From: Immersiella caudata | Lineage: Eukaryota; Ascomycota; Sordariomycetes; Sordariales; Lasiosphaeriaceae | NCBI GenBank assembly: GCA_030512335.1 | Contig: JAULSU010000004.1 | Location: forward strand, 1,798,001-1,862,000 | DNA: 64,000 bases | Direction of reading: 5' to 3' | Part shown: piece by piece, positions 32,624-43,203 of the stretch | How positions within the stretch are numbered: the first letter of the stretch is position 1 | How the letters are laid out: each line of letters opens with the position of its first letter | Notes under the pieces: generated by a model | Told to the model about the DNA's origin: nothing | What the model saw: the letters and a program-made list of their open reading frames with translations, nothing else | Database searches by the model: none | Made by a program: the position numbers and the translations under genes

Positions 32624-34202
32624 GGTTCCGAGATGGTGAAGACGGGAGTACCAGAGTGTTGGGACGGAGAAGGATGCTCCCCATATTCCGAGGGCATGGT
32701 CATATAAACCCTTTGCTGCGCGTGGGGCACAGGGTTGCTGCCGTTGTGGGAATATGCCGCGGGTCCTGCAGTAGCTGGCAGGGTCTATTTGTTGTGTGCT
32801 CCGTTGTGAATGGGCGAGACTCTCGCCACCCACCTTAGCGAAAGGTGTTGAAACCAAACTATCTCACCGCCCCTGTTGCGTTTTCCCAGTATGTGTTGGT
32901 TGTCGCATTCCTGCACCGCGGCGCGTCGAATTGGCATCACCAGCGCGCGGGAGACGACCCGCTGCCCGCAATGCATGAAGCATCGACGAGTCGAGTAAGG
33001 TCGAGGTTTTGGGAGTGGGGTGGTATTGCAGGAGAAGTGGGGGCACCAGCCAGCAGTCTCTGGTTCGGGCTAGTGTCGCGCTGCTTGAAGCGAGCAGCAG
33101 ACTTGAGGTGTTGGGGCGATAAGGCGGTGACATGGATGATGACATGGGTGGTGCAGGAGCTGCCAAGAGCGTCCCTTTTTTGCGCGAAGTCTGCGGGGAG
33201 AGGGAACATCCGACAGTGGCACGACCTTGAGACAGAACGATTTGTGACCTTGGTGAAGTTTTTCTGCGGCGGGATTGCAGTGTCGGCCCGGAGGCGACAT
33301 GCTTGGGGAGGAGAGCCTGCCAGAGGCAGAATTGCCCGTCCCGACGAGATGGGTGAGACGGGTGCCAGCGAGTCGGGAGCACCTTCCCACTTCGGTCTTG
33401 GCAGTGATTGCCTGCAGCAGTTGCCCCTCAAAATGTGGCAGCAGAAGAAACTCCACGTTTGGCCACAAAACTCACCCTTGACTAGTTCTTCATGCCATGC
33501 AAGTGCCTGGCCTTGGTCACTCGGCATTTGCCAATGGCTGCCACAAGAACCGTAGCCCTGCCACAGCTACCGGACTGGGGGCACGTCTGTGCTCGATCAT
33601 CGGATGTAACTCACCGAGGCATATCGACGGGCTATTTTCTCACGGGCTATTTTCTCACAGGAACCGATTTGGAATGGCGTCGCTCGACACACAACAATCC
33701 GCCGTGACCGCCAGCTTACCTGGATTACCCGGAATTTTCCTCGGCCTTTTCTGAGCAGCTTCGGATCCCAATCCCCCGGGAATGTTCGTCACTCGCGGAC
33801 CCACGCAATCTGCAGTGTTGGGATCGGCCGGGTTGGACTGTCCCAAGGATCCACCGGAGCACATGTTTGACAACGCTGCACACCGTGCCACAACACAACC
33901 ATTGCCTCGCACGGCACCTGTGGCTTCGGTGCCGTTACCCCTTGGGACTCCATCGGAGCGTGGATCGGGAATAAGGACATCCGCGATGTCATCCGTGATC
34001 TGATCAGCCGGTCTCCACGGAGGGATCAGGTCGGAGGAAAGAGGGGCATGTCGAGGTGCTGCTGTGCTGCCCAGGACCTGGAATGGTCTGCCGTTCTCCA
34101 TGGAATGCTCAGGAAGAATATCCAACGAGTTACGTCTGCGAGCCAGCCGCATCTTACATTATGTCGTATCGACATGTCTTGTTCTATATGCTGAAAATGC
34201 CA
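32624..34202. other. Intergenic stretch, no gene recognised
   Basis: Promoter of the SDR-NmrA gene lies at the left end. Long mirrored open frames at 32845-33555 are found on both strands without any family motif. A 15-base tandem duplication lies at 33627-33656. Confidence 0.4.
33627..33656 (+). repeat. 15-base unit repeated twice in tandem
   Basis: Two perfect, adjacent copies of acgggctattttctc in non-coding DNA; a third partial copy is not seen. Confidence 0.8.
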
Positions 34203-35459
34203 TTACTCTGGTCTTACACGTGGATTACCGCCCTCACCACTTCCCCCCTTTACAGCAACCTCCTCCCCAATGGTTTGCAACTCTTGAACCCCTTCTACTT
34301 CAGCCGCCTCCCTAGCGGCCCTCCTCGCTTCTTTTCTTGCCTTCCTGGCCGCCTTCCTCTTTGCCGTGGTACTATCATCCTTCCCCTCCAGCTCCTCTCC
34401 CTCCCTAAACACCACAGGCCCACTCCTCCCCGGAATTTCCAACATGGTCACCTCCTCCCCCCTCATCTGCATCTCCAACTCCCTTGCCTCCCCTCTAGAC
34501 CTCACCACCCGATCCACATCCACAAACCCAAACTCCTCCTCCCTCCTCCCGGTCAACAGTATCCCACACTTCCCCAACAACCCCTCAATCGGCCCCTTCA
34601 AACTCGGACTACACGCCGCCAAAACTGCCACCAACAGCTCCACCACCGTCCACGTCGCCACCTCCATCGCTAACGCCCACGTATCCTCCACCGCCGCCCG
34701 ATCCCACTCCCCTACCTTCACCGCCTTCACAATCGACGCCCCGCTCGCAAACATGCCCAACCCCATCAACCCACAAACCAACACCCTCTCCCTCCTCGGC
34801 CTCCTCAACCCCGCCAGCACCACCATCGGCGCAACGCTCAGCAACAAACTCGTCACCACATTCAACGCCGAGCCGATACTACTAACCAGCACATCCGTCC
34901 TCACATCCGTGCACTCCGCCTGACCCCCAAGCGCGACCTCCAAATCCCACGCTGCCTGCAACGGTCGACACTTGACTCCGAAAATATACACCGTATCGCC
35001 CACAAACCAAACCATCTGCACCGCTACAATACCGTACAGGAACGGTCTCCACGCTCTATGCCCCAATGGAATCCGCAACAGCGTCAGCGCGATGCTGGCT
35101 TTTATGAGCATCATCCCCAGATTCCAAAAGAAAATGGCCAAGTACGCATGTTTGATTGCTTCGGTGAATGTCGCAAAGGAGACAGCTTGTGGAGAAAGGA
35201 ACATCTCGCGCTGCAAAAGGGCGATCTCGGCGATGGTGGAGGCGAAACCGAGGAGGATGAGAAGGTCGTCCCAGCCGAAGTTGCGGGGGATTCCCGGGGA
35301 AGGGCGGAGGCGGATGTAGAGACGGGTGAGGAGGGTGAGGATGGTGAGGGTGAGGAGGGGGATGGTTACGGCGAGGTGGACGCGGGCGAGGTGGGAGGCG
35401 TGGGGGGTTATGGGGAAGGGGAAGCCGGGGGGTTGGGGGTCGGGGTCGTCGGGGTCCAT
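34203..35459 (-). CDS. Fung_rhodopsin-domain seven-helix membrane protein (PTH11-like group)
   Basis: One exon of 418 residues. Seven hydrophobic helices are visible, beginning with LAVTIPLLTLTILTLLTRLYI and followed by the family marker FGWDDLLILLG, then LAIFFWNLGMMLIKASIALTLLRI, a loop with CRPLQAAWD and GGQAECTD (conserved Cys pair), and VATWTVVELLVAVLAACSPSL, all typical of the fungal rhodopsin-fold receptors related to PTH11. The C-terminal cytosolic tail is charged, with a KR/A-rich helix (RKAARKARKEARRAAREAAE). Related proteins act as surface or nutrient sensors; retinal binding is not expected. No CFEM domain is present in front. The start at 35459 gives a short extracellular N-terminus of about 25 residues. 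Confidence 0.85.
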   Translation of the reverse strand: MDPDDPDPQPPGFPFPITPHASHLARVHLAVTIPLLTLTILTLLTRLYIRLRPSPGIPRNFGWDDLLILLGFASTIAEIALLQREMFLSPQAVSFATFTEAIKHAYLAIFFWNLGMMLIKASIALTLLRIPLGHRAWRPFLYGIVAVQMVWFVGDTVYIFGVKCRPLQAAWDLEVALGGQAECTDVRTDVLVSSIGSALNVVTSLLLSVAPMVVLAGLRRPRRERVLVCGLMGLGMFASGASIVKAVKVGEWDRAAVEDTWALAMEVATWTVVELLVAVLAACSPSLKGPIEGLLGKCGILLTGRREEEFGFVDVDRVVRSRGEARELEMQMRGEEVTMLEIPGRSGPVVFREGEELEGKDDSTTAKRKAARKARKEARRAAREAAEVEGVQELQTIGEEVAVKGGSGEGGNPRVRPE

Positions 35460-36376
35460 GATGCCAGTGAGGTAGATGGCGGTGGTGGATTGGTGATGTG
35501 GTGGAGGTCGGTGATGGTTGTGGAGGTGAGGTGGTTGTTGGCCGGAGCGGAGTGCGGCGCGGAACGGTCGCGGGTGTCGGAGATGAGCCGTGGGTCCGGC
35601 GCGGGGAGCGATTTTGTGGGGGTGCGCGGCGGTTCGTAATGGCGTGCCGGGGAGATTGTGAATTGCGACTGACGCTATTTAATCGCGCAGTAGTGTCGGC
35701 GGCTCCCGCGGGCGAGATGTTGTTTTGCGAGAGCACCGTGGAGCGCGGCGTGCGAAGCGGTATAGCTTCGACTTTTTATCATCTCGCGAGGTGTGTGCCG
35801 CGTTCGTTCCTGGATCGCCGCTTGCCAGTTGCGGATGTCGCCTCGCAACCCGACACCAAGGATCTTTGGGTCTGCACGGACGTCTGCGAACTGCGAACTG
35901 CGGCCCAGGGGCATCCGGGTGACCTCATTGAGCCAACTGGGGGCCGTCAACCGTTTGCCTCCTTCTGCAAAGAGCCTCAGGAAAGCTAGCGTACCATCAA
36001 TTGAGCGCAGTTGGCGCCGAACAGCCGTTCGCTGCGCTCAATTTTCGCAAAGCAGTGTGGTGCCTGGAGCACGTTCCATTGGAGAAGCGAGATTGGCCTG
36101 CGTTTGACCAATCACAGCGCTCCGCCCTGACTTCCCTTCTCCCGAGCTTCCAGAACAGCGACCAGTCTGTGCTGTCGCAGCAGCGGATGTTGATCTCTCC
36201 CTCCAAAAAGATGCGGACGGGCCCCGCGCACGTGGATGACGCGTGGTGTAAGCATTGATGAGCGGCGCGGGTTTGCTGATCATGATGGAAGAGGAGGGCA
36301 TTGCCATGCGCGGAAAACCTGTTCCCTCAATTTTGGAACGCTTGGCGTCGCCGCCCGCCAATTTGGGGAAGGCGAT

Positions 36377-36402
36377 TCCAGCTCTTCGGGCCCAGCCGAG
36401 CT
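36377..36402 (+). repeat. 26-base direct repeat, copy 1
   Basis: Shares 25 of 26 bases with 37385-37410, including the core tcttcgggcccagccgagct. The flanks differ. Confidence 0.7.
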
Positions 36403-37384
36403 CGAACCATGCACCCCAGTCCCCTTTCTGACAGCCCAACCATGGCACAACTTGCTCCTGACATGTAGATCTATGCGAACATTACGCCCCCAGGACAGAC
36501 TGCACTCAAAATAATCCCAACTGACCTTAAGGTACCTAGTTACCAACTGTGAAAACTGCCAGTGTCAGCAAGGAAAAAGAAAGAGCGGTCCAAAAACGCT
36601 GTGCAAGAGCTCAAACGATCTTCCGCTGAGCGCCTACGGCAAACCTCACCCTCCCGATACTAGCGTTCCAGAATCGACAAGTGAGAAAAACACAACGTAA
36701 ACGAATTGAAGATTCTCTACCAATAACCGTGTCACCGGCAGGCAGAACCCCCATCGTCATCACTATCGGGTGTTTCTGGATCAGAGTGAAATCATGATGA
36801 TGATCAAGGTGGGAAAAAAGGGTTGGTGCCGCCATCTCGCCTCTCATCATTCTGTCACCTTCCCAATATCAACTCCCTCACCACTGGGCTGGTATCCCCT
36901 AGCTCTATGTGTCCTCTCGCTCTCGCCACACGCTTTATTATCCCCCCCGAGTCACTCATTCGCCTGTCTCTTGGGAGCATCTCTTTTTTAGGGTGTGGCG
37001 GTAGATCAATTGGGCAAGGTACCTGCATTCTGGGAATGGAGGGATCTACCTGAAGCTGTAGGGTTGCGGGAGCGGCGGTCGGTAGAAGCGGGCGCTTCGG
37101 GGTGCCGTGGGGGGTGCTGATTCTTCGGAGCACATTGAGGGGGAAGGAAGATTAAGGTGGGTGAACAGGCTTGTATAGATGAGAATGGAGTGCTGGGTCG
37201 AGTGGTCGGTCGGATCTGGGGACTGGGAAGGTGAGTTTGATTGATCACTGTGAAATGGTGGGGTCTAGATTGCCAGTTCCCTGTTCGGTCAGGACAGGGC
37301 AGGCAGTTTTCCTTGGTGAAATCTTTTAACCCGCATTTTGTATCAATGGACAGCATCAAAGAAAACAGCAAGACGGACTCAAAC

Positions 37385-37410
37385 TCCAGTTCTTCGGGCC
37401 CAGCCGAGCT
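37385..37410 (+). repeat. 26-base direct repeat, copy 2
   Basis: Partner of 36377-36402, 1008 bases downstream in the same orientation, with one mismatch (C/T). Could mark the ends of a lost element or be a fragment of a dispersed repeat family. Confidence 0.7.
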
Positions 37411-37657
37411 TAGAGAGCGTAAAGGCCACAAAAGGGGCAGCGCTGGACAGCTCGCCACTTTAAATCGGACTCCTTGGAAATCTTGGTTCAAAAAGCTGTT
37501 AAATTTCGAAATGGGAGGGCAGGGTTTTCTTGTCTTATTTTCCACAATTCATAGCCGCAAAGACACCCGATCGAAAAAATCTCCCTGTTGTATCTGCCAC
37601 AGTTCAACCGTAGTGGAAATCCCCTGCCTCACACCGAACATCCACACGTGTCATACA

Positions 37658-38824
37658 TCATGCGAGGCTCTTGAGGTAGACTATCGGAATCCCTAACTGA
37701 CGGTGTATGTGAAACTTCGATGTGCCAGGTTTGATTTCCACAGGTCGATAGCAAATCTCCGTGGAGTAAGCTAGCGGTGTATTGGGGGTTGCAGTAACCA
37801 ACTGAACCCTTAGCCCAATCCCTGAACCCATGTCCCAGCCCAGAACGCTTTTTAGGAGACCAGAAAAATGGCCAATACTCCCTGTGCCTGCGCCGAGCGT
37901 CATTCTCAATCCCGCCACTACGGACCAGGCCGGGTGGTCGCCAAGTCGAATCCGGGAGAGCTCTGCGACAAAGTTGAGATATACCGTGAGAAGTTGCCCA
38001 CCAATGGGGTGGCTTCCAAATTCAATGAGTGAATGGGGAAGCTGCAAGCAAAACAGCATGATGCACTCCATGTTAGACGCTACTAATTCGTAGCTGACCG
38101 TGTGAAAGCTTTGGAGGTAAGACCGACCCTTGACTGGTGATCCCCGTAGGAACTCGCGGACGCCATAAAAGTATTCGTCGGATTTGTCCATCATACGCTT
38201 GGTAATCTCGTCCGGGCCCGCGCGTTGAAAGGCTTCGTACTCCGCAACGAAAGCCCAAGCCCACTTCAGAACAAACGAAGACATCTCAAGTGAGATTCGG
38301 CCAATGTGGCGAGTAAGCTCATCGTCCACAGAGCGTATGAACATTGCTGTGAAGTTGGATTTGAGCTGAAGTCTCTCAGCGTTGGACCGTATGCATGCTT
38401 TTGCCCCCTCGGCGCGGGTTGTACCGTACTTGCGCCAACCCCATTTCTGGAACTGCAACGTGTACATCTTGGGACTGATACGGCGTCAGCATGAAAACAT
38501 GTGATGAATCTTCGGGTAGCCCACATACGTCGCCGAAAACCCATGGGTCTCCTTCATGACTTTGATGACATCCTTGGTTGGTAGGTTGAGTGTGAGATAC
38601 AGATACTCGATCGCTGACTTCATCAACTCGAATGACTTGAACCTTTCATCGAGTGGCACAAGTCGGTGTGGTTGTTCCGGTTCATTCCAGTCGTGGATGG
38701 CGGGGCGGGTGGCCGGCAGCTGGTCGGCATTGCGGTAGGGCTCAAGACGTTGAAGGACAGGCGCCTGGGGACTAGCGTAGTCGAGTCCGGTTAATAGGTT
38801 ATCCATCGTGATGTGAGACGCCAT
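37658..38824 (-). CDS. Clr5-domain protein
   Basis: Exon 1 38824-38529 and exon 2 38474-37658 are joined over a 54-base intron (GTATGT to ATCAG); the join restores GFSATPKMYTLQFQKWGWRK, the diagnostic second half of the Clr5 domain. The product is 370 residues. The first half of the domain is MKSAIEYLYLTLNLPTKDVI followed by KVMKETHGF (about residues 65-97), so the domain sits at about 60-115 rather than at the very N-terminus as is more usual. The remaining 250 residues look alpha-helical with no recognised domain. Clr5 proteins are fungal, presumed DNA-binding, with a link to heterochromatin silencing in fission yeast. It neighbours a LaeA-like methyltransferase and a sirtuin remnant. Confidence 0.82.
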
Positions 38825-39512
38825 TCGCCAGACGGCTCAGGTAAAACGGTTGTTCGAACCTAACTTATTCTGAAGTGAGAAGAGGCCTGCTGAACTTATA
38901 GGAATTGAACCAACCTTCAGCAACCTGCGAAATGACGGTGACAAGACTCCGTCATGCAGGGACATTTTCAATGCCCAGCTCTCAGGGACTTCCATGGGCC
39001 AATAGAAAACAGATAGCCGCCCCACCATGCAAGGGCATTTTCTGCGTTGATTCGACTGGTCCGCTGATTCCCGCGTCCAATAACGAGTACAGCTACGTGT
39101 CTCGGGGCGTTTTCACCCAAGCAGCCACGGCCATCACAAACGCCGTTGCCGGCTGCCTTTGGGCGGTTCGATTGGTTGCATCAGACTTCGGACAATTGGA
39201 GAGGGGACGGTGTTTGCCGGAACAGGAGAAAGCGGAGTCGTTGGTTTGGTCGGTACCATCCATTGTTGGCCTGAATGATCTAATCTCTGAGAGCCTGATT
39301 GCGAGACTAGGTCGTATATTCTGGCGAGGCAAAGGATCTTTGTTGATCGTCAGGCACTTCTTCTGACTATACTTGCTCGCATCCAATCCAATGTACAAAC
39401 CGAGCCTCCGGTTGGCGTTCGAACAGAGACAACAACGACGAAAAGGAGGGACATTAGTTGAACCATCACAACACGGACTCCAGTCTCTGCATCCGCTATC
39501 CTCAATTGTTGC
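38825..39512. other. Intergenic stretch
   Basis: Promoter side of the Clr5 gene and 3' flank of the LaeA-like gene. Open frames on both strands (38905-39366 plus; 39093-39398 minus) overlap and have no motif. Confidence 0.45.
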
Positions 39513-40975
39513 TCATTCCTCATTGGGCTTCTGTCCACATACGGTTATGCTTTATGGTGTCAGCCTACCTGCCAGAATCATCGATACACAGTTGACTTAC
39601 CCGGCGTAATACCCGTGAATAGACCTATCCCGTAGCTCCTTCCGCCCCTTGGCGATGTAAACGTGTGTTTCCTCAACGGACCTGACCCCAGCGTTAGCCC
39701 AGACAGCCATCGTGGCTCAAAGAAGAGGGCCTGTACCATCCGAGAACCTGGGTGAAAAGATAAAGGGCAAAACCCTCAAGCGATCTATCGGTCATGACCA
39801 AGTTGAAGTTGCCGATCTCTTTCATCTTGGGGTCTTTTGGCCACGATCCGAGAGGAAGTTTGAAAGGGTGCTCCTTGATCGCAGTAAACCCGGCTTCCTT
39901 CATCCATTTCAGCAGCCTTTGGTCTTTGGCTACGTCGAATCTCTGGCCTACTTTCTCGCCAGCTTCGGTGAATAACGCCCCCCCTAAAATTTCATGTTAG
40001 CGACTTTGCATCGGGTCACCTTAGGTCTACTTCACCCACACTGTCTCAGGGCGGCGCCTGGAGGATGGGAGTTGTCGTCACTCGCGAAATCGCAGTCGTA
40101 TTCCGTATGCTCGAACCAGCCGCCTGGTTTTAAGACACGGAGGATCTCCTTGTAGACGGCTACCCAGTCGCTGATGGAACCGGTCAGAAGACGCATATGC
40201 ACCAAGTCGAAGTGGTTGTCGGGGTATGGCCATGGTGTCGCCTTGGCATCGTCCAGCTCAAACTTTACATTCGGAGGCACCCATGTGGGTTGAATTGGCG
40301 ACACGTCGGTACCAATCACTTCGGCGCTTGGGTGTTCGTCGGCGAAATCGCTAACAGACCAGGACCATTAGTAAATCGACAGGAAGGATTGGGAGACGGC
40401 TTACACTACCCAAATTCCAGTACCAGTTCCAACATCCAGGACCCTCTGCGGATTGGGGCCGATGGGGCTACGGTACAGCTTATTGTCGTTCATCATGAGC
40501 ATCATCTGATGGCTTTGCCAAGACTTAGTGGGTGTTCGTCACGGCCGGGAAGTGGCAGCTGTCGGGGTGCACTCACTTGATGTCCAAACCCTCGTTCTGT
40601 ACCTCATCGTTGGGTGCCCTGTGAGACTGTCAAGAACCCTGTGATGCAGGCAAGTCTGGGCTCGGTAATGGACGCACCAATATTCGACGCTTGTCCGGAA
40701 GTTCTGATAGGTTCTGCCGTTGATCTTGCGAAATGCTAGCACGCTCGATGTCAGGGACGCCGTAGAACTGGCACTGTACGCGATGCAGGTCAGCACAGGT
40801 TCATCGGACCATTCAGTTGGTGGGAGTTGGCGCACTTGTCGGATTCCAGGATCGAATCTCCATCGTCCGCAAGATCCTGCGAAATGGTCAATCCTCTGGG
40901 GGGGAAAGAGTGCATCGGCCGACGTACGACAGCGATGGCATCGGCCTCAACTTGTGTGTTGCTTGTCTCAGCCAT
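39513..40975 (-). CDS. LaeA-like SAM-dependent methyltransferase, eight exons
   Basis: Exons: 40975-40836, 40773-40678, 40618-40577, 40512-40405, 40350-40040, 39983-39737, 39681-39601 and 39549-39513. Each join has GT-AG ends and the summed length is 1062 bases, exactly 353 codons plus stop. Family sequence runs through the joins: DDGDSILESDN|ASSTASLTSSVL, NGRTYQNFR, NDEVQNEGLDINHQM, motif I VLDVGTGTGIW, FADEHPSAEVIGTD, SPIQPTWVPPN, DNHFDLVHMRLLTGSISDW, LKPGGWFEH, then IAKGRKELRDRSIHGYYAG and CGQKP at the end. LaeA-like proteins are nuclear or cytosolic methyltransferases; LaeA controls secondary-metabolite clusters, while most paralogues, including those inside clusters, have unknown substrates. 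No polyketide or peptide synthase is in this window. The small last exon relies on an AAAG acceptor and is the least certain. Confidence 0.88.
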
Positions 40976-41539
40976 TGTTTTCGCTCTGGAATCTGTCGTT
41001 CCAAGTTGGCGTATTGATGTCAATCCAAACAGAACGGCAGCGACGACCGCCGGCTCTGATGGATGCCTCACTGGAGACCTTTAAGGGATTTCTCGGCACC
41101 GAGGTGGTCTTCACGCTGCTCCTTCCCCACTTCACAGGACATCCAACATCACATCCCCAAAACCGGGCAGTCTGCTCGCGGATGCACAACCGACCCCCCA
41201 ACGTGGGGGCCGGCTGTAAGATACATACAATCCTGCATTTCTCACTCCTGCCTTTAGCGGTTTCAAGCGCCAAGCGCGTCGAAGTGCGACACGGTTGCTG
41301 CTTCCGGGCGACGATGCAGCGCAAACCTGGCAAAAAGTTCGGGGTCCGAAAACGCAATTGGCTGGCATGCAACGGCAGCTGCAGCCGGATGTCGCTGTCG
41401 TCAACCCGCGACCCCTCTCGCTACCTTGCGCATCACGGCGCGTGCTCTCCAGTGTCCAATCAGTGGCTAGCCAAGGCCACTCCAGGCTCCCCGGCGACAT
41501 GACAAGCCATGTCCAGCGACAAACAAAGCACGCTTCCGA
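40976..41539. other. Intergenic stretch
   Basis: Upstream region of the LaeA-like gene and 3' flank of the sirtuin remnant; both genes run on the minus strand. No gene recognised. Confidence 0.45.
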
Positions 41540-42657
41540 TCATTGAGCTATCACCTCCCCCGGCTGCACATCCCACTGCCCAGTAGACGGGTCATACTCC
41601 AGGAGATACCCCGTTTCTCTACCATATACATTCTTGATGATCAAGTTCGGCTCGCCGTAATGCCCCATGAACTCAACTTCCGCCTCAATCACATCCCCAG
41701 CCTCCATCTTCCGCCGAAGGTTGATCGTAAATGGCCCCGTCTTCATCGCCCGCCGACTCCCCGCCATCTTCACCGACTGAATAAACGTCACCGGCGTCCC
41801 ATCTACATCTACCCCCTTCAACGTGACCGCATGCCTCTCTTCATCCTGACTCTCCACCTCCACCGCCAACCTCCTCCTCAGCACAAACCTCGGCACCTCC
41901 ACCCTCAACCTCTGCATCACCTTCCCCATCACCTCATCCACCCTCGCCCAAATCCTCAACCCCACCATCTCATCCAGCGGCGTCTCCTGCAAATTAACAA
42001 TCACCATCTTCCCTTTCCCAAACCTCCTCTTCGCCGTAATCTCCGGAACTGTACACGCCGGTGGCACCGTCAACGACGACCCCAGCACCACACACAAATC
42101 CGCCTTGGCCGCATGCGTCCTCGCATCCGCCAGCGGCTTCTCCGGTAGAAACTCCCCAAAGTTGATAATGGTATCGTACAGATTCCCCTCGCAAACCGCA
42201 CACTTGCGTCCCGTGCGGTGATCGTGCACCGTCTTTTCGTACGTAGCTACCGCGCGGAAATCACGCAGGTATTCGCGCCCGCAGCCCTTGGCGCACGTCT
42301 CGCGGTTGCTGTTGCCGTGCAGCTCGGAGATGCGATGCCGCTGCGTCGGTGCAGCCCGTCGCAGTTTTGGCTGACGAGGTGTTTCATGATGTTTTGGTTC
42401 TGCAGCGCGACGAGGGCCATGTGGGTGGGGGTGGGCAAGGCGTTGAGGGTGTTGACGGATTGGATTTGGTCGGAGCGGCCTTGAGCGCGGAGGGTCCAGA
42501 CGCCGGTGGGGCCACGGAAGTCGGCGATGCCGGCTGAGGTGGAGATACCGGCGACGGTGAAGACAATGAAGTGATTGCTGTTGGTGATGAGGGTGGCGAG
42601 TTGGGTGATCTTGGCGTCGAGCTCGGCGGGGTAGTCGTAGCGCTCTTCGGCGGCCAT
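41540..42657 (-). pseudogene. Class IV sirtuin (SIRT6/7-like) with a frame break and an altered NAD-binding motif
   Basis: From ATG 42657 the frame reads the sirtuin core AGISTSAGIADFRGPTGVWT and HLVSQNCDGLHRRSGI. At about 42335-42345 the family sequence jumps to the next frame, continuing ISELHGNSNRETCAKGCGRE (with the catalytic His in ELHGN), the second zinc Cys pair CAVC, INFGEFLP, LCVVLGSSLTV and VIVNLQETPLD to the stop at 41540. No GT-AG intron can be placed there. Besides the frame break, the Gly-Ala-Gly NAD loop reads VAGIST instead of GAGIST, and the usual PDFRGP is ADFRGP. Both changes hit cofactor binding, which favours real decay over an assembly error. Intact length would be about 372 residues. 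A truncated product ending soon after the break would lack the catalytic His and zinc site. Confidence 0.8.
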
Positions 42658-43203
42658 GGTTATGGTGCGGCAGGAGTTGAAGCTGGAAAGAAAGTGTCTA
42701 CGGATTGCTCTCACTGACAGCGGAAAAGTATTGCTCGTCGTGAAGGATCAGTTTGTGTAGCTTTGGAGTTGCTGCCTGTTGTCAAGCCAACAATCCATTG
42801 TTCGCTCTTAGTTCGGACTTGCAGTCTTGGTTCTCATCAATGGCATCCGGAGTGGTGCAAAGTCCGAGACTTCGCTTGGAGTGGGATCTAAGAGTCTCAG
42901 ATTGCAATTCCCAGCTTTCTTCGTCTTTGTCGATGTCGAACAGGTGATTCGTCCAGGGGTAGCGGGGCTGAAACGAGCGGAAGGGCTCAAGTTGGAAAGT
43001 GGGGCAGCGACAAGGGACTACTTCAGGCAGCAAGCACCCTCCCCTTTCCCTTACAACCTCGGAGGCGCCAAATCAGCTGTGCGTTCGCATGGATCACATC
43101 CAGATACCACACTTCGAAGCCATACAGATCTCCTTGGTCGCATCTTTCCTCTTCGATTTTCAGGATTTCGAGACCTTTCCGATCCGCGCGGGCTTGCCGC
43201 CAA
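42658..43203. other. Intergenic stretch
   Basis: Between the divergent sirtuin remnant and an unknown plus-strand gene. A short open frame (42999-43292) that overlaps the next gene in another frame is not supported. Confidence 0.4.

Larger units (their letters stand above)
35460..37657. other. Intergenic region with a dispersed direct repeat
   Basis: 2.2 kb without a recognisable gene. Two near-identical 26-base copies at 36377 and 37385 are annotated separately. The left end is presumably the promoter of the Fung_rhodopsin gene. Confidence 0.4.

Noticed and set aside
32845..33555. Overlapping frames of over 130 codons on both strands
   Set aside because: None has a motif and they mirror each other, as GC-rich non-coding DNA often does.
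34366..34923. Plus-strand frame of 185 codons
   Set aside because: Antisense of the Fung_rhodopsin gene; Ser/Thr/Asn composition expected from the reverse of hydrophobic codons.
41543..42148. Plus-strand frame of 201 codons
   Set aside because: Antisense of the sirtuin; Arg/His/Pro-rich without any motif.
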